Shown piece by piece: positions 1 to 8,656 of a stretch of 64,000 nt of DNA. The DNA lies in the NCBI GenBank assembly GCA_016879935.1, contig JAACJQ010000420.1, forward strand, positions 1 to 64,000. Reading direction: 5' to 3'. The notes beneath the pieces were generated by a model, which saw only the letters and a program-made list of their open reading frames with translations, was not told where the DNA came from and made no database searches. The stretch is from Archangiaceae bacterium. Its GTDB lineage: Bacteria > Myxococcota > Myxococcia > Myxococcales > Myxococcaceae. A program made the position numbers and the translations under genes. Within the stretch, counting starts at the first letter, position 1, and the number at the start of each line of letters is the position of its first letter.

Positions 1-118
1 CATCGAGCTCGGCCCCTGCGTCGACCTCGCTGGCGCCCGCGTCGTTCGGTTCGTCAGGAGGCACGACGGGAACGGCGGAGCACCCGATCAGCATCAGCGC
101 GAACAGTCGCAGCTTCAT
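1..118 (-). CDS. Lipoprotein, N-terminal part only (cut by window edge)
   Basis: The reading frame begins with ATG at 118 and runs off the left edge. The visible residues start MKLRLFALMLIGCSAV: a short positively charged, hydrophobic stretch ending in the lipobox LIGC, so the protein should be exported and lipid-anchored at the Cys. What follows is rich in Pro, Asp, Glu and Ala, typical of the flexible linker after a lipobox. It lies 35 bp downstream of the kinase-ATPase gene on the same strand, so it may end that operon. Function cannot be judged from 39 residues. Confidence 0.7.
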   Translation of the reverse strand, partial: MKLRLFALMLIGCSAVPVVPPDEPNDAGASEVDAGAELD

Positions 119-153
119 GGGCGCGACTTCGCATCAGCCGCCCGCTTCGTCCA

Positions 154-3100
154 TCACGGCAGCGTGGCGGGCAGGTAGACGCGCCGAAACTTCTCGAGGT
201 CGTTCACCCCGAGGCCGCGCGCGCGCTGGTGCGCCTGCTCGACCGCGGTCGTGTCGCGTCGCAGGTGCCCGAGCACCAGCCGGCAACACGTGGCGTAGAG
301 CGCCAGCTCGGCGTGGTCTGCGAGCGTCGCGGCGCGGTCGAGCAGCTGCTGCGCGCCTGGTCGATCGCCTTCGAGCACCTGCGCTCCGGCCCGGAGCCCG
401 AGCGCCAGGGCGTAACCCCAGGTGCGTCGCTTCTTCTCGATGGCGTTGGCCTGCGCGAGCACCCGCCCGTGCCGCTTCGTCGCGAGCAGCGCGCGCCCCA
501 CCATCCACGGCCGGTAGATGGCGATCCACTCCGAGCGCGAGAGCAGCGATCGATCGAGCAGCGGCAGGCTCTCGTCGAGCACCTCGAGGGGCTTGCCGTT
601 CGTGTAGAGCTCGATGTTCAAGCGCGCCATGAACTCGAAGAAGTGCTGCACCGAATAGCTGACGGCGTTGAGCCCGGGCTGGGCCGCCAGAACCTCGTCA
701 CGCGCGCGTCGCTCGTCGTCGAGCGCCAGCCAGGACAAGTTCGGGAGCCCGGTGCGCAGGGTCGCCTCGACGTACCGATCGCCACGCTCCCTCGCGGCGG
801 GGAGCGCCGAGTGGAGTCGACGGTTCACCTCGCCGAGGTCGCCGGCGTGGCCCAGCGCCACCATCGCGAAGAGCTCACTCGTGAACGTCTCCTTCACGGC
901 GCCCGGGCACTTCGCGAAGCGTTGCGCGGCCTGCTCGCAGAGCTTTTGCGCCTCCGCGAGTCTTCCGAGGTGGAACGAGGCGATGCCGGCGCCGCCGAAC
1001 GTGCACGCGTGGGCGTAGGCGTCGTCGATGGTCGAGGTGACGGCCTCACAGCGGGCGAGCACCTCGCGCGTGCGTGCTTCTCCGGCGCCACCGGCGTTCG
1101 CCGAGAAGGCCGTCTCGTAGCCCAGGCAGACGGCGATGCGGGTCGGCTCTCCGGCGTCGAGCGCGCGGAGCAGGGCCTGGCTCATCAGGTCTGACGCTCG
1201 CAGCGAGTCGAGGGCCGCCAGCCCGATGGAGGTCGAAGTCAGCGTGTCGATGCGCGCCAGCTCGGCCCGGTCGATCGCCGAGGCTGGCCTGCGAACGAAC
1301 TCGTACCCACGCAGCTTCAGCCTGGCCCTCGTCCATACCATCGAGGCGAAGGCGCCCTGCGGCGAGCGCGCGAGCGAGAGGCCGCGGGCCTTCAGCGCCG
1401 TGCGCGTCAGGTCGAGGCCGCGCTCGACGTGACCGGCCCGGAGCAACTGCGCACCAGCGCGGGTCTTCAGCTCGAGCGCCTCGGTGGCGGGAGCCGCGCG
1501 CGCTGCGACGAGCAGGACTTCTGCAGCGTCGGCGCCCCGGCCGGCGTTCGAGAGCGCGGTGCCGAGCGCCAGCCGAACCGCGTGCGCGTCGGCCCGACCC
1601 GGAGCCCAGGCCAGCACCTTCGAGAAGAGATCGGCCGCGTGGTTGTACGCGAGGGTCGACATCGCGCGGTGAGCGCCCCGAAGGGCCTGGTCGGCCGCGG
1701 CGTCGAGCTGATTCGAGGCGTGCAGGTGCGCGGCGAGAAGTTCGGGGTCGCCGTCGAACCGCGCCAGCGCGTCGGCGATCGACGCGTGCCGGGCGAGAGC
1801 CTCTGTCGGCCCGATGGTGCGCTCCACCGCCCGGCGCAGGGTGTCGTGGTACGGCTCGATCGTTCCGTCGCCTCGCACCAGCACGAGCCGCCCTGCACGC
1901 AGATGACCGAGCGCGAGCGCCTCGGCCTGCGTGAGGTTGGCGGCGGTGGCGCAAGCAGCCCGCGGCAGCGGTGCCTTCGCGAGACAGACCGTCTCGAGCA
2001 GGTGCCGAGCGGGCGAGGGCAGGTGCGCGAGTCGGCTCGCCAGGGCGGCGTCGAGATCGTCGTGACCCGCGAGGGCCTGCAACAGAAACGGGTTGCCGTG
2101 CGCGCCAGCCGCCAGGCGTGGCCGCTCGACCGCTTCGGGCTGCAGCGCCGCGAGCAACTCGAGGCTCTCGTCGGCCGACAGCGGGCCCAGTGGAAGATCG
2201 TACCGGGTCGCACAGCCAACTGGCGCTGGCGCTCGCCGCAAGGGCTCGAGCAGCGGGTGCCCCTCGTCGCGCAGCGCCAGCACGAACACCACGGGCGCCG
2301 TCGTGGGCGTGTCGAGCAGCTCTCGGAGGAAGGGAATCGAGTCGGCGTCGGCCCAGTGCAGATCGTCGATGGCGACGACGACGGGCTGCCGTTGCGTGGC
2401 CGCGTGGATGAGGTGGCGCAGGGCGATGGCAGACTCGTGGCGGTGCCGCTCGGGTGGCGAGTCGGAAGGCGCGGCGCGAACGAGCGGCCGCAGCACCGGA
2501 AAGCTGCGGGCCAGGTTCGCGACCTCGGTCTCGAGCGGGGTCGACTCCGTCGCCAGCCAGCGGGCGAGCCCATCGACCAGTCCATCGACCGTCCTGAAGG
2601 GCGTGCTCTCGTGCTCGAAGCAACGCGACGTCAGCACGAGGGCGCCTTCGTCTCGACGTTGCCTCACGAAGTGACGGAGCACCGACGACTTCCCCATTCC
2701 AGGCGGGCCATGCAGCCACATCGCGGCAGGTCCCTGTGCGCGCTCCAGCCTCGTGAGCACCTCTCGGCGCCCGATGAGCGGAACGTCGGGTCGCTGCTCG
2801 AGCAACGGCGCCAGGGCCGGCTCGAGCGTGCGCACCACCTCTGCCGCCGTCGGGCGATCGGCTGGCGTTCGGGCGAGGAGCCGCTGGCACAGCGACGCTT
2901 CGACCCCTGGAAGCGGGAGCACGACGTCGGTGGAGCGTTTCGCTGCGAGCACCTCGAGGGCCGCACCGACGAACGGTCGACGTCCGGTGAGGGCCTCGAA
3001 CAACATCACGCCCAGGGCATAGAGATCGGACGCGGCCGAGGCCGGCGCACCACTCGCCTGCTCGGGTGACAGCCACGCGGCTGCGCCGACCATGCCCTCC

Positions 3101-3594
3101 GCTTCGTCTGGCGCCTCGTCGACTGCCAACCCGAAGTCGAGCACCACCGCGTCGCCCTGCGGCGTGACGCGCACGTTCGAGGGCTTGAGATCGCGGTGCA
3201 GGCGGCCGCTCGAGTGCAGGAACGCGAGGCCGAGGGCGATCTGCGCGAACACCTGGCGAAGCAGATGCGGGCTGGCGCGCAGGGCGTCGAGCAGATCGAG
3301 CCCGTCGATGGGCTCCATCACCAGAAACCAGGTGTCGCCTTCGCGCCCGAGCTCGTGGAGCGGAACGAGGTGCGCGTGCGCGAGATCGGCCAACGCCCGG
3401 AACTCGCGCTTGAAGGCCTGAAGGGCGTGCAGGCGATCGGCGCGGAGCACCTTGACCGCCACCCTGGCTCCTCGCGCGCGGTCGGTCGCTTCGAAGACGG
3501 TGCCGAAGCTGCCCCGGCCCAACTGACGATGCGGAGTGAAGCGCGCGTTCAGCGCCTCGGGCCACGCCTCGGGAATGGGCTCCACCGCCGTCAT
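154..3594 (-). CDS. Ser/Thr protein kinase fused to a large AAA-type ATPase/TPR-like regulator
   Basis: This 1146-residue cytoplasmic protein starts with a Hanks-type kinase domain (about residues 20-265). The Gly loop GRGSFGTV, the lysine in VAVKVL, the catalytic loop HRDLKPSN and DFG are all intact, so it should phosphorylate Ser/Thr. A second module follows with Walker A GPPGMGKSS (near residue 297) and Walker B VVVAIDDLHWAD (near 408), as in STAND/PknK-like ATPases. The C-terminal half is Ala/Leu/Arg-rich and helical, probably TPR-like. No membrane segment is evident. The ATG at 3594 lies 14 bp after the stop of the sigma54 activator gene, so the two are probably co-transcribed. The natural inference is that the kinase acts on, or with, that activator; substrate and signal are unknown. 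Confidence 0.9.
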   Translation of the reverse strand: MTAVEPIPEAWPEALNARFTPHRQLGRGSFGTVFEATDRARGARVAVKVLRADRLHALQAFKREFRALADLAHAHLVPLHELGREGDTWFLVMEPIDGLDLLDALRASPHLLRQVFAQIALGLAFLHSSGRLHRDLKPSNVRVTPQGDAVVLDFGLAVDEAPDEAEGMVGAAAWLSPEQASGAPASAASDLYALGVMLFEALTGRRPFVGAALEVLAAKRSTDVVLPLPGVEASLCQRLLARTPADRPTAAEVVRTLEPALAPLLEQRPDVPLIGRREVLTRLERAQGPAAMWLHGPPGMGKSSVLRHFVRQRRDEGALVLTSRCFEHESTPFRTVDGLVDGLARWLATESTPLETEVANLARSFPVLRPLVRAAPSDSPPERHRHESAIALRHLIHAATQRQPVVVAIDDLHWADADSIPFLRELLDTPTTAPVVFVLALRDEGHPLLEPLRRAPAPVGCATRYDLPLGPLSADESLELLAALQPEAVERPRLAAGAHGNPFLLQALAGHDDLDAALASRLAHLPSPARHLLETVCLAKAPLPRAACATAANLTQAEALALGHLRAGRLVLVRGDGTIEPYHDTLRRAVERTIGPTEALARHASIADALARFDGDPELLAAHLHASNQLDAAADQALRGAHRAMSTLAYNHAADLFSKVLAWAPGRADAHAVRLALGTALSNAGRGADAAEVLLVAARAAPATEALELKTRAGAQLLRAGHVERGLDLTRTALKARGLSLARSPQGAFASMVWTRARLKLRGYEFVRRPASAIDRAELARIDTLTSTSIGLAALDSLRASDLMSQALLRALDAGEPTRIAVCLGYETAFSANAGGAGEARTREVLARCEAVTSTIDDAYAHACTFGGAGIASFHLGRLAEAQKLCEQAAQRFAKCPGAVKETFTSELFAMVALGHAGDLGEVNRRLHSALPAARERGDRYVEATLRTGLPNLSWLALDDERRARDEVLAAQPGLNAVSYSVQHFFEFMARLNIELYTNGKPLEVLDESLPLLDRSLLSRSEWIAIYRPWMVGRALLATKRHGRVLAQANAIEKKRRTWGYALALGLRAGAQVLEGDRPGAQQLLDRAATLADHAELALYATCCRLVLGHLRRDTTAVEQAHQRARGLGVNDLEKFRRVYLPATLP

Positions 3595-3608
3595 CGAAGG
3601 GCGGCAGC

Positions 3609-5189
3609 CTACTCTCTGGGAAGGCCGAGCGACGCCAGTCGGCTCAGCAGGCTCGTGCGCGGCAGCCCGAGGGCGCGAGCGGCTTTCGAGACGTTTCCGC
3701 CGGCGGTCGTGAGCGCCGCGGCAATCACCTCGCGCTCGCGGGCATCGAGCGCGTCACGTTGCCGCTGCAGCTCGGACCAGTCGGGCGAAGGCGCGGCGAC
3801 CGGGTCTTCTGCACGCCGCTGCTCGATGGGCCTGCCGGGCTCGGCCTCGACGTGGGTGACCGCGAGCCGCTCGGCGTCGGGGTCTTCGAGCAGGGCGAGA
3901 TCGATCGCGCGCCGCAACGTCGACTCGAGCTGGCGGAAGTTGCCCGGCCACCCGTGCGCCTCGGAGGCGAACCACCGGCTGAGCGCCGCATCGAGCTTCC
4001 ACGGCCGGGAGGGATCGAGGCGGCCCAGACACTCGCGGGCCAGCGCTGGAATCTCGTCGCGGCGCGCGCGCAGGGGAGGCAGCTGCACCCGGTGGCCGGC
4101 GACGCGGAAGTAGAGGTCTTGCCGGAAGCGCCCGTCGGCGACGGCTGCGTCGAGATCGCCGTTGGTGGCGCAGATCAGCCGCGCCTTGCTGCGCCGCGCA
4201 TCGGCTCTCGCCCAGCCCAGCGGCCGGTAGGTGCCGAACTGGGTGAAGTCGAGCAGCAGCTGCTGGGCCGCGCGCGGCAGGTTCAGCACCTCGTCGAAGA
4301 TCAGCGTGCCGCCGTCGGCGTACTCGACCAGCCCCACCCGCCGGGCGAGCGCTCCCGAGAACGAGCCCTTCTCGTGGCCGAACAGCTCCGAGGTGATGGT
4401 GTTGAGGTCGTCGCTGCTCCCGAGCGTGGCGCGAACGATGGGCGCGCGCCCCGAGGCCTCGGCCAGCAACTGCGCGAGCAGCGTCTTGCCGGTGCCCGAC
4501 TCGCCCAGCAGCAGCACCGGCACGTCGGAGTGCACGGCGGCGCGCAGCTGTCTGGCGAGCGGCGCGAACGTGGGCGACCCAAGCAGCTGATCGAGCGTGG
4601 GCCCGACGGTGCGCGAGATCTTCAGCCGCTCGCCACGCAGCGTCTCTCGCGCCTGTTGCAGCCGCTGGTGCTGCGCCACCACCGACGAGAGCAGCGCCGC
4701 GGCCGCCGTGAGGAACTCTGCGAGCCGGGGAGAGGGAATGCGCGTGCGATCGCGGAAGTCGACGTACAGCACCCCCCGTTGCGCCCCGTCGTCACCCCGC
4801 GCCGCCGACAGCACCCCCGGCTCGAGGGGCACCGCGAAGGCCGCGAGACTGCCGAACGCCTGCACGCTCGCGCTGCCGTCCTCTCCATCGAAGGCAGACA
4901 TCGAGACGCAGCGGGCGCTCTGCTCGGCCTCCTTGACGAGCGTTCGGCTCAGCTCGTGCCGTTCGTTCGGGGCCAGCGCGCGCCCCTCCCTGCGCGCGTT
5001 GACCGGCACCGTCTCACCGTCGGCGTACGAGAGCAGCAAGAGCGCCCGGTCGGCACCCGTGACGTCAGCCACCGCGTCGAGGAAGTCGTCGGGCGTCGTT
5101 TCGTCACGGCCGAGCCTCGAGAGCAGGTCCTGAAGACCCGTCCACAGACCCCGCTCATCGAGTGACGCGTCTACCGCCAGCGGTCGCAT
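3609..5189 (-). CDS. Sigma54-dependent transcriptional activator with N-terminal GAF-like domain
   Basis: About 526 residues. The N-terminal 200 residues look like a GAF-type sensor and lack a receiver-domain phospho-Asp. The AAA+ domain has Walker A GESGTGKT and Walker B TLIFDEV, and the C-terminus carries a Fis-type HTH (GGNVSKAARALGLPRTSLLSRL). The sigma54-contacting loop, normally GAFTGA, reads GSFSGA at residues 275-280; the central Phe and final Gly-Ala are kept, but the Thr is Ser. The frame could also begin at a TTG at 5219, ten residues earlier; I prefer the ATG at 5189, though neither has a strong ribosome site. It sits between the LRR gene and the kinase gene in a tight minus-strand run behind a sigma54 promoter, suggesting autoregulation. 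Confidence 0.9.
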   Translation of the reverse strand: MRPLAVDASLDERGLWTGLQDLLSRLGRDETTPDDFLDAVADVTGADRALLLLSYADGETVPVNARREGRALAPNERHELSRTLVKEAEQSARCVSMSAFDGEDGSASVQAFGSLAAFAVPLEPGVLSAARGDDGAQRGVLYVDFRDRTRIPSPRLAEFLTAAAALLSSVVAQHQRLQQARETLRGERLKISRTVGPTLDQLLGSPTFAPLARQLRAAVHSDVPVLLLGESGTGKTLLAQLLAEASGRAPIVRATLGSSDDLNTITSELFGHEKGSFSGALARRVGLVEYADGGTLIFDEVLNLPRAAQQLLLDFTQFGTYRPLGWARADARRSKARLICATNGDLDAAVADGRFRQDLYFRVAGHRVQLPPLRARRDEIPALARECLGRLDPSRPWKLDAALSRWFASEAHGWPGNFRQLESTLRRAIDLALLEDPDAERLAVTHVEAEPGRPIEQRRAEDPVAAPSPDWSELQRQRDALDAREREVIAAALTTAGGNVSKAARALGLPRTSLLSRLASLGLPRE

Positions 5190-5237
5190 GAGGCGGCCCA
5201 AGGTAGCCCACGTCGTCAACGGGTTCTCGCTTTCGCG

Positions 5238-6335
5238 TCAGCGCGTCACTCGCGCCGTCGGCAGCTTCTCGAGCAGCTTCTTCACGCCGTCGTCCGTCAC
5301 GGCCGTCTTGCGCGCGTCGAAGGTCGCGAGGTTCGGAATGGTGACGAGCGAGGCCACGCACTTGTCGGTGATCTTCGTCTCGTCGGCCTTCAGCCACCGC
5401 AGGGTGGGGTGCTTCGCGAACGCGGCCAGGCCCTTGTCGCCAACGGCCGTCCGATCGATCCACAGGTTCTCGAGCGTCTGAATCTTCGCGAGCGACTTCG
5501 CGCCCGCGTCGGTGATGCCCGTGTCGCTGACGTAGATCGTCTTGAGCGGCAGCGTGGCGATGGCGGCCATCGTCTTGTCGGTCGTCTTCGTGCTCCAGAT
5601 GAAGAGGCGCTCGAGCGTCTTCACCTTCGCCAGCTGCACGCCGCCCGCGTCGTCGAGCTTCGAGGACATGAGCGTCAGCTCCTTGAGGTTCTTCGCGTTC
5701 GCGAGCTCGGCCACGTCTTCGTTCACCTTCGCGAACTGCAGCTGCAGCGTCTCGAGGTTCGGCATCGCGGCGATCGCGGCCATGCCAGCCTTCGTCGCCT
5801 TGAGATCGTCGAAGACGAGGGTGGTGAGCGGCAGGTCTTTGATGGTCTGCAGCCCGACCTCGGTCACCTGCGTCTTGGTGAGGTTGAGGCGCGAGAGCTT
5901 CGTCAGCTTCGCCACGTGCACCATCGCCGCGTCGGTCACCTGCGTCTCCGAGAGCGCGAGCTCCTTCAGGTTCGACAGCCTCGCAATGTCGGGGAACGCG
6001 GCGTCAGTCACCTTCGAGAAGTACAGCTTGAGCGCCTGCAGGTTCGGCTGCGCCTTGACGACCTCGCTCACGGCGGCGTCACTGCCCGACGTGCTCGACA
6101 GCACCACCTCACGCAGCGCCGGGAACGCCTTGAGCTTCGAGAGATCGGCGACGACCAGCTTGTTGCCCGTCTGGCCGAAGTCGACCGCGTACGCCTTCGA
6201 GACGAGCTCGGCCGTCGGGGTCTGCGAGTTGACCTTGCCTCCGATGCCCTTGAGCCACTCCGCGAGCTCCGCAGGCGTCTGCGCGACGGCGGTGGAACAG
6301 ATCGACGCAACGAGAACGGTGACGACGCGTGACAT
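5238..6335 (-). CDS. Exported leucine-rich-repeat protein
   Basis: A 365-residue protein. The ATG at 6335 is chosen because it gives a clean signal peptide (MSRVVTVLVASICSTAVAQ) and follows a G-rich ribosome site. The rest is a tandem array of about eleven LRRs of 23-24 residues with the consensus LxxLxxLxLxxTxVTDxGL, continuing to the C-terminus. This is the short bacterial type common in Planctomycetes and Myxococcota. LRR arrays form curved binding surfaces, so a periplasmic or surface sensor or scaffold is plausible, but no partner can be named. It is the first gene of the run leading to the sigma54 activator and the kinase, with a -24/-12 promoter directly upstream. Confidence 0.85.
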   Translation of the reverse strand: MSRVVTVLVASICSTAVAQTPAELAEWLKGIGGKVNSQTPTAELVSKAYAVDFGQTGNKLVVADLSKLKAFPALREVVLSSTSGSDAAVSEVVKAQPNLQALKLYFSKVTDAAFPDIARLSNLKELALSETQVTDAAMVHVAKLTKLSRLNLTKTQVTEVGLQTIKDLPLTTLVFDDLKATKAGMAAIAAMPNLETLQLQFAKVNEDVAELANAKNLKELTLMSSKLDDAGGVQLAKVKTLERLFIWSTKTTDKTMAAIATLPLKTIYVSDTGITDAGAKSLAKIQTLENLWIDRTAVGDKGLAAFAKHPTLRWLKADETKITDKCVASLVTIPNLATFDARKTAVTDDGVKKLLEKLPTARVTR

Positions 6336-6373
6336 GAAGACGACCCCCGGTGAGGTGTGAACCGGGCGGCCCG

Positions 6374-6390
6374 AGCACGTGACGTGCCAC
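6374..6390 (-). promoter_or_regulatory. Sigma54 (-24/-12) promoter for the LRR-activator-kinase run
   Basis: Read on the minus strand the site is TGGCACGtcacGTGCT. The -24 element TGGCACG is a perfect match to consensus, followed by the required GG-N10-GC spacing and a GTGC -12 element (consensus TTGC). The predicted start of transcription is near 6363, about 28 nt before the LRR gene's ATG. Part of the site is also a near-palindrome (GCACGTCACGTGC). A sigma54 activator is encoded second in this transcript, so positive autoregulation is a reasonable inference. Confidence 0.7.
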
Positions 6391-6452
6391 CTCGTCGTCG
6401 AGGGAGCGTCTCGCGCGCATCGCCCACGCACCGTCGAGTCGACGTCAGAACG

Positions 6453-7052
6453 TCAACTCCAGTCCCACCCCGCCACGAGCGCCGCCGCCGCAGGGAACCG
6501 CTCGAGCGGGCCTTTCGCGACGTAGTGGCAGTGCAGGTCCTTGCGCACGAACACCTTTGCGACGAATGGCTCTCCCTCCCACGCGACCTCGAACGAGTGC
6601 GCGATCTTCACCACGAGCTTGCCGCCAGCGAACGACAGCTCGGCGCCGAGCGGCACTTCGGGTGGCTGCAGGTCTTCGGGAATCGGCGCGCCGAGCAGCC
6701 GGGCCACCTTCACCATCATTCGAGCCGCTGCCGCTGCCCGCTGCGTGTAGTCGGGCGGGGCCGTGCCCGACGCGAATTCCGAGGCCCAGCTGCCTTCACG
6801 GAGCCGTCGCTTCACGAGGTCGACGTACAGCTCGTCGCGGTCGAGCTTCACCAACCCCAGCTCGGGAAAGTGCTCGACGATGCGCGCCTGCCGCACGCGC
6901 TCATACGGGTCGAGGCCGTTGCGGTCGCCCCATTGCCTGATGGTGACGAGGTCTCCCTCCTGCGTGACGCTGGTCGCGTTCGTCACCCAGCCCTGCTCGT
7001 CCTTGTCGAAGCCGCCGTCGTCGTAGGAGCAGGTGACGTCGATGAGTGCCAT
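6453..7052 (-). CDS. Unknown 199-aa cytoplasmic protein
   Basis: The frame stays open upstream of 7052, but the ATG at 7052 (MALIDVTCSYDDGG) begins sequence that looks like a real protein start; the stretch before it is Arg/Ser/Thr-rich and noncoding in character. There is no signal peptide or membrane segment. The N-terminal half (DGGFDKDEQGWVTNATSVTQ) is acidic and strand-rich, and the C-terminal half has alternating hydrophobic strands around GKLVVKIAHSFEVAWEGEPF. I do not recognise the family. It ends 117 bp upstream of the LRR gene on the same strand and is divergent from the Tudor-like gene at 7153. Confidence 0.7.
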   Translation of the reverse strand: MALIDVTCSYDDGGFDKDEQGWVTNATSVTQEGDLVTIRQWGDRNGLDPYERVRQARIVEHFPELGLVKLDRDELYVDLVKRRLREGSWASEFASGTAPPDYTQRAAAAARMMVKVARLLGAPIPEDLQPPEVPLGAELSFAGGKLVVKIAHSFEVAWEGEPFVAKVFVRKDLHCHYVAKGPLERFPAAAALVAGWDWS

Positions 7053-7152
7053 GCGCGCAGCGTAGCGCTGTCGAAGTGACGTCAGCGCCCACATGAGGCC
7101 TCGTGGTTCTGCGGAGATCTCGGTCGGCCCACAGCTTGCTGAGCGGCGGCTC

Positions 7153-8652
7153 ATGACGAAACCGCTCGTGGTGGTGCTCTCGTTGTTGGCCGCTCCCTCG
7201 TTCGCTGCGCCATGCATGGCCTTTCGCCGTGAGCAGCGCGTCGAGGCGCAGAAAGAAGGGCAGTGGGCGAAGTCGACGGTCGTGAGGTGTGACGCCCGGA
7301 AGGGCTACCTCGTGCACTTCGACGGCTTTGCCTCGTCGAACGACGCGTGGCTCGCAGAAGACGCCATTCGACTCCCGCCCGGCGTCGCCGAAGCCGCACA
7401 GAAGCAGAGAGAGGCCGAGGCCGCGGCAGCAGCGGCTGGCTACAAATCGAACGACTACGTCCACATTCAGCGCGCGAGCGACAAGGAGTCGTTCGTCGCG
7501 AAGCTCTGGAACGCGGGCCCCACGACGTACAGCTACATGAGCGGAGGCGTCGAGACGCGCATCGAGCTCGCAGACATCAAGGGCAGGTGGGACCCGAGCA
7601 AGATGAAATACAAGGTCGGCGACAAGGTTCGCTACGTGATGAGCGGCTTCCTTCCCGCCACCATCACCGCCATCGAAGCGGGTGGCTACAAGGCCACCAT
7701 CACGGGCGCGACCGACCCCAACGTGCTCAACGAGAAGTGGTTCGTCGACGAGTGGACGTACGACGAGTTCGAAGCGGCCATCGCGCCGGTGAAGAAGCTG
7801 AAGGACTTTCGCCTCGCGACGCTCGCCGAGATCGACAAGGACCACACCACCCAGCCCTCGCTGCCCAGAGAGGCGAGCGAAGACAGCGTCGCCGAGTTCG
7901 AGAAGATCGTTCGCGTCTACGAGGCGGTCGACGCCGACCTGAAGGCGAAGTTCCCGAAGCTGCCGCCACTGGAGCGCCCTGACTGCTCGTTCTGCCCCGT
8001 CACCGTCGCCGACACCATCGCGCGGCACAAAGAGATCCTCCGCTTTGCCGTGCCGCTCGACCCCTCGCGCGTCGTCGAAGAGTTCGAGCGCCTGACGAAG
8101 GCCGACGAGAACTCGTACAACAACGACTTTCGCCCCGATGACGCGGCCGACATCTTCGCCGCGAAAGATGGCGTCGCAGCGGCGCAGAAGAAGATCGCCA
8201 AACGCCTGCGCAAGTACACCGCGTACGGCGAGCTGCTCGGCGTGAAGGTCGACCCGAACCTGCCGAAGATCAACGCCAACATCGCCGCCGAGGCCGCGAA
8301 GTTCCGCAAGTACCTCAAGAAGTCGCCGCCGCTCCTCGACAGCTTCGCCAAAGAAGGAACGGCCATCGCCGTCTCTGACAAGAACCTCGAGAGCGTGGCG
8401 AAGGCGCGGGTCGCGTACCTGTACCCGAAGTCGAAGTGCCGGCTGCTCGGCACCGAGAAGCACGACTGGCGGCCTGAAGGGAGCGGCGACTCCTACGAAG
8501 GCCGGTACAAGTACGTCGTCTTCGACTGCACCGACCCCGAGTACGAGTTTCCGTTCGCGCTGGCCATCTCTGCGTTCCAGCCGCACCTCGGGTTCGGCAA
8601 ACACGGACCGACCGAGGGCCGTTGGCCGATCTACTCGTACTACCGGAAGTGA
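7153..8652 (+). CDS. Exported protein with three SH3/Tudor-like barrel repeats
   Basis: A 499-residue protein starting at the ATG at 7153, which gives a good signal peptide (MTKPLVVVLSLLAAPSFAAP). Three consecutive small-barrel modules follow. The first (about residues 25-75) has the Tudor-knot/chromo-barrel look: VEAQKEGQWAKSTVV, then YLVHFDGFASSNDAWL. The second starts around YKSNDYVHIQ and the third around YKVGDKVRYVMSGF, ending in WFVDEWTYDEF. The C-terminal 300 residues are helical and Lys/Glu-rich, with a CSFCPV motif and a last segment rich in Tyr and Phe. Tudor folds are best known from nuclear proteins; an exported version is unusual, and its ligand is unknown. The next gene begins 4 bp after its stop. 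Confidence 0.8.
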   Translation: MTKPLVVVLSLLAAPSFAAPCMAFRREQRVEAQKEGQWAKSTVVRCDARKGYLVHFDGFASSNDAWLAEDAIRLPPGVAEAAQKQREAEAAAAAAGYKSNDYVHIQRASDKESFVAKLWNAGPTTYSYMSGGVETRIELADIKGRWDPSKMKYKVGDKVRYVMSGFLPATITAIEAGGYKATITGATDPNVLNEKWFVDEWTYDEFEAAIAPVKKLKDFRLATLAEIDKDHTTQPSLPREASEDSVAEFEKIVRVYEAVDADLKAKFPKLPPLERPDCSFCPVTVADTIARHKEILRFAVPLDPSRVVEEFERLTKADENSYNNDFRPDDAADIFAAKDGVAAAQKKIAKRLRKYTAYGELLGVKVDPNLPKINANIAAEAAKFRKYLKKSPPLLDSFAKEGTAIAVSDKNLESVAKARVAYLYPKSKCRLLGTEKHDWRPEGSGDSYEGRYKYVVFDCTDPEYEFPFALAISAFQPHLGFGKHGPTEGRWPIYSYYRK

Positions 8653-8656
8653 GCCG

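Noticed and set aside
7126-7139. GG-N10-GC sigma54-like site before the Tudor-like gene
   Set aside because: The predicted start of transcription falls about 2 nt before the ATG at 7153 and the -24 half has three mismatches.
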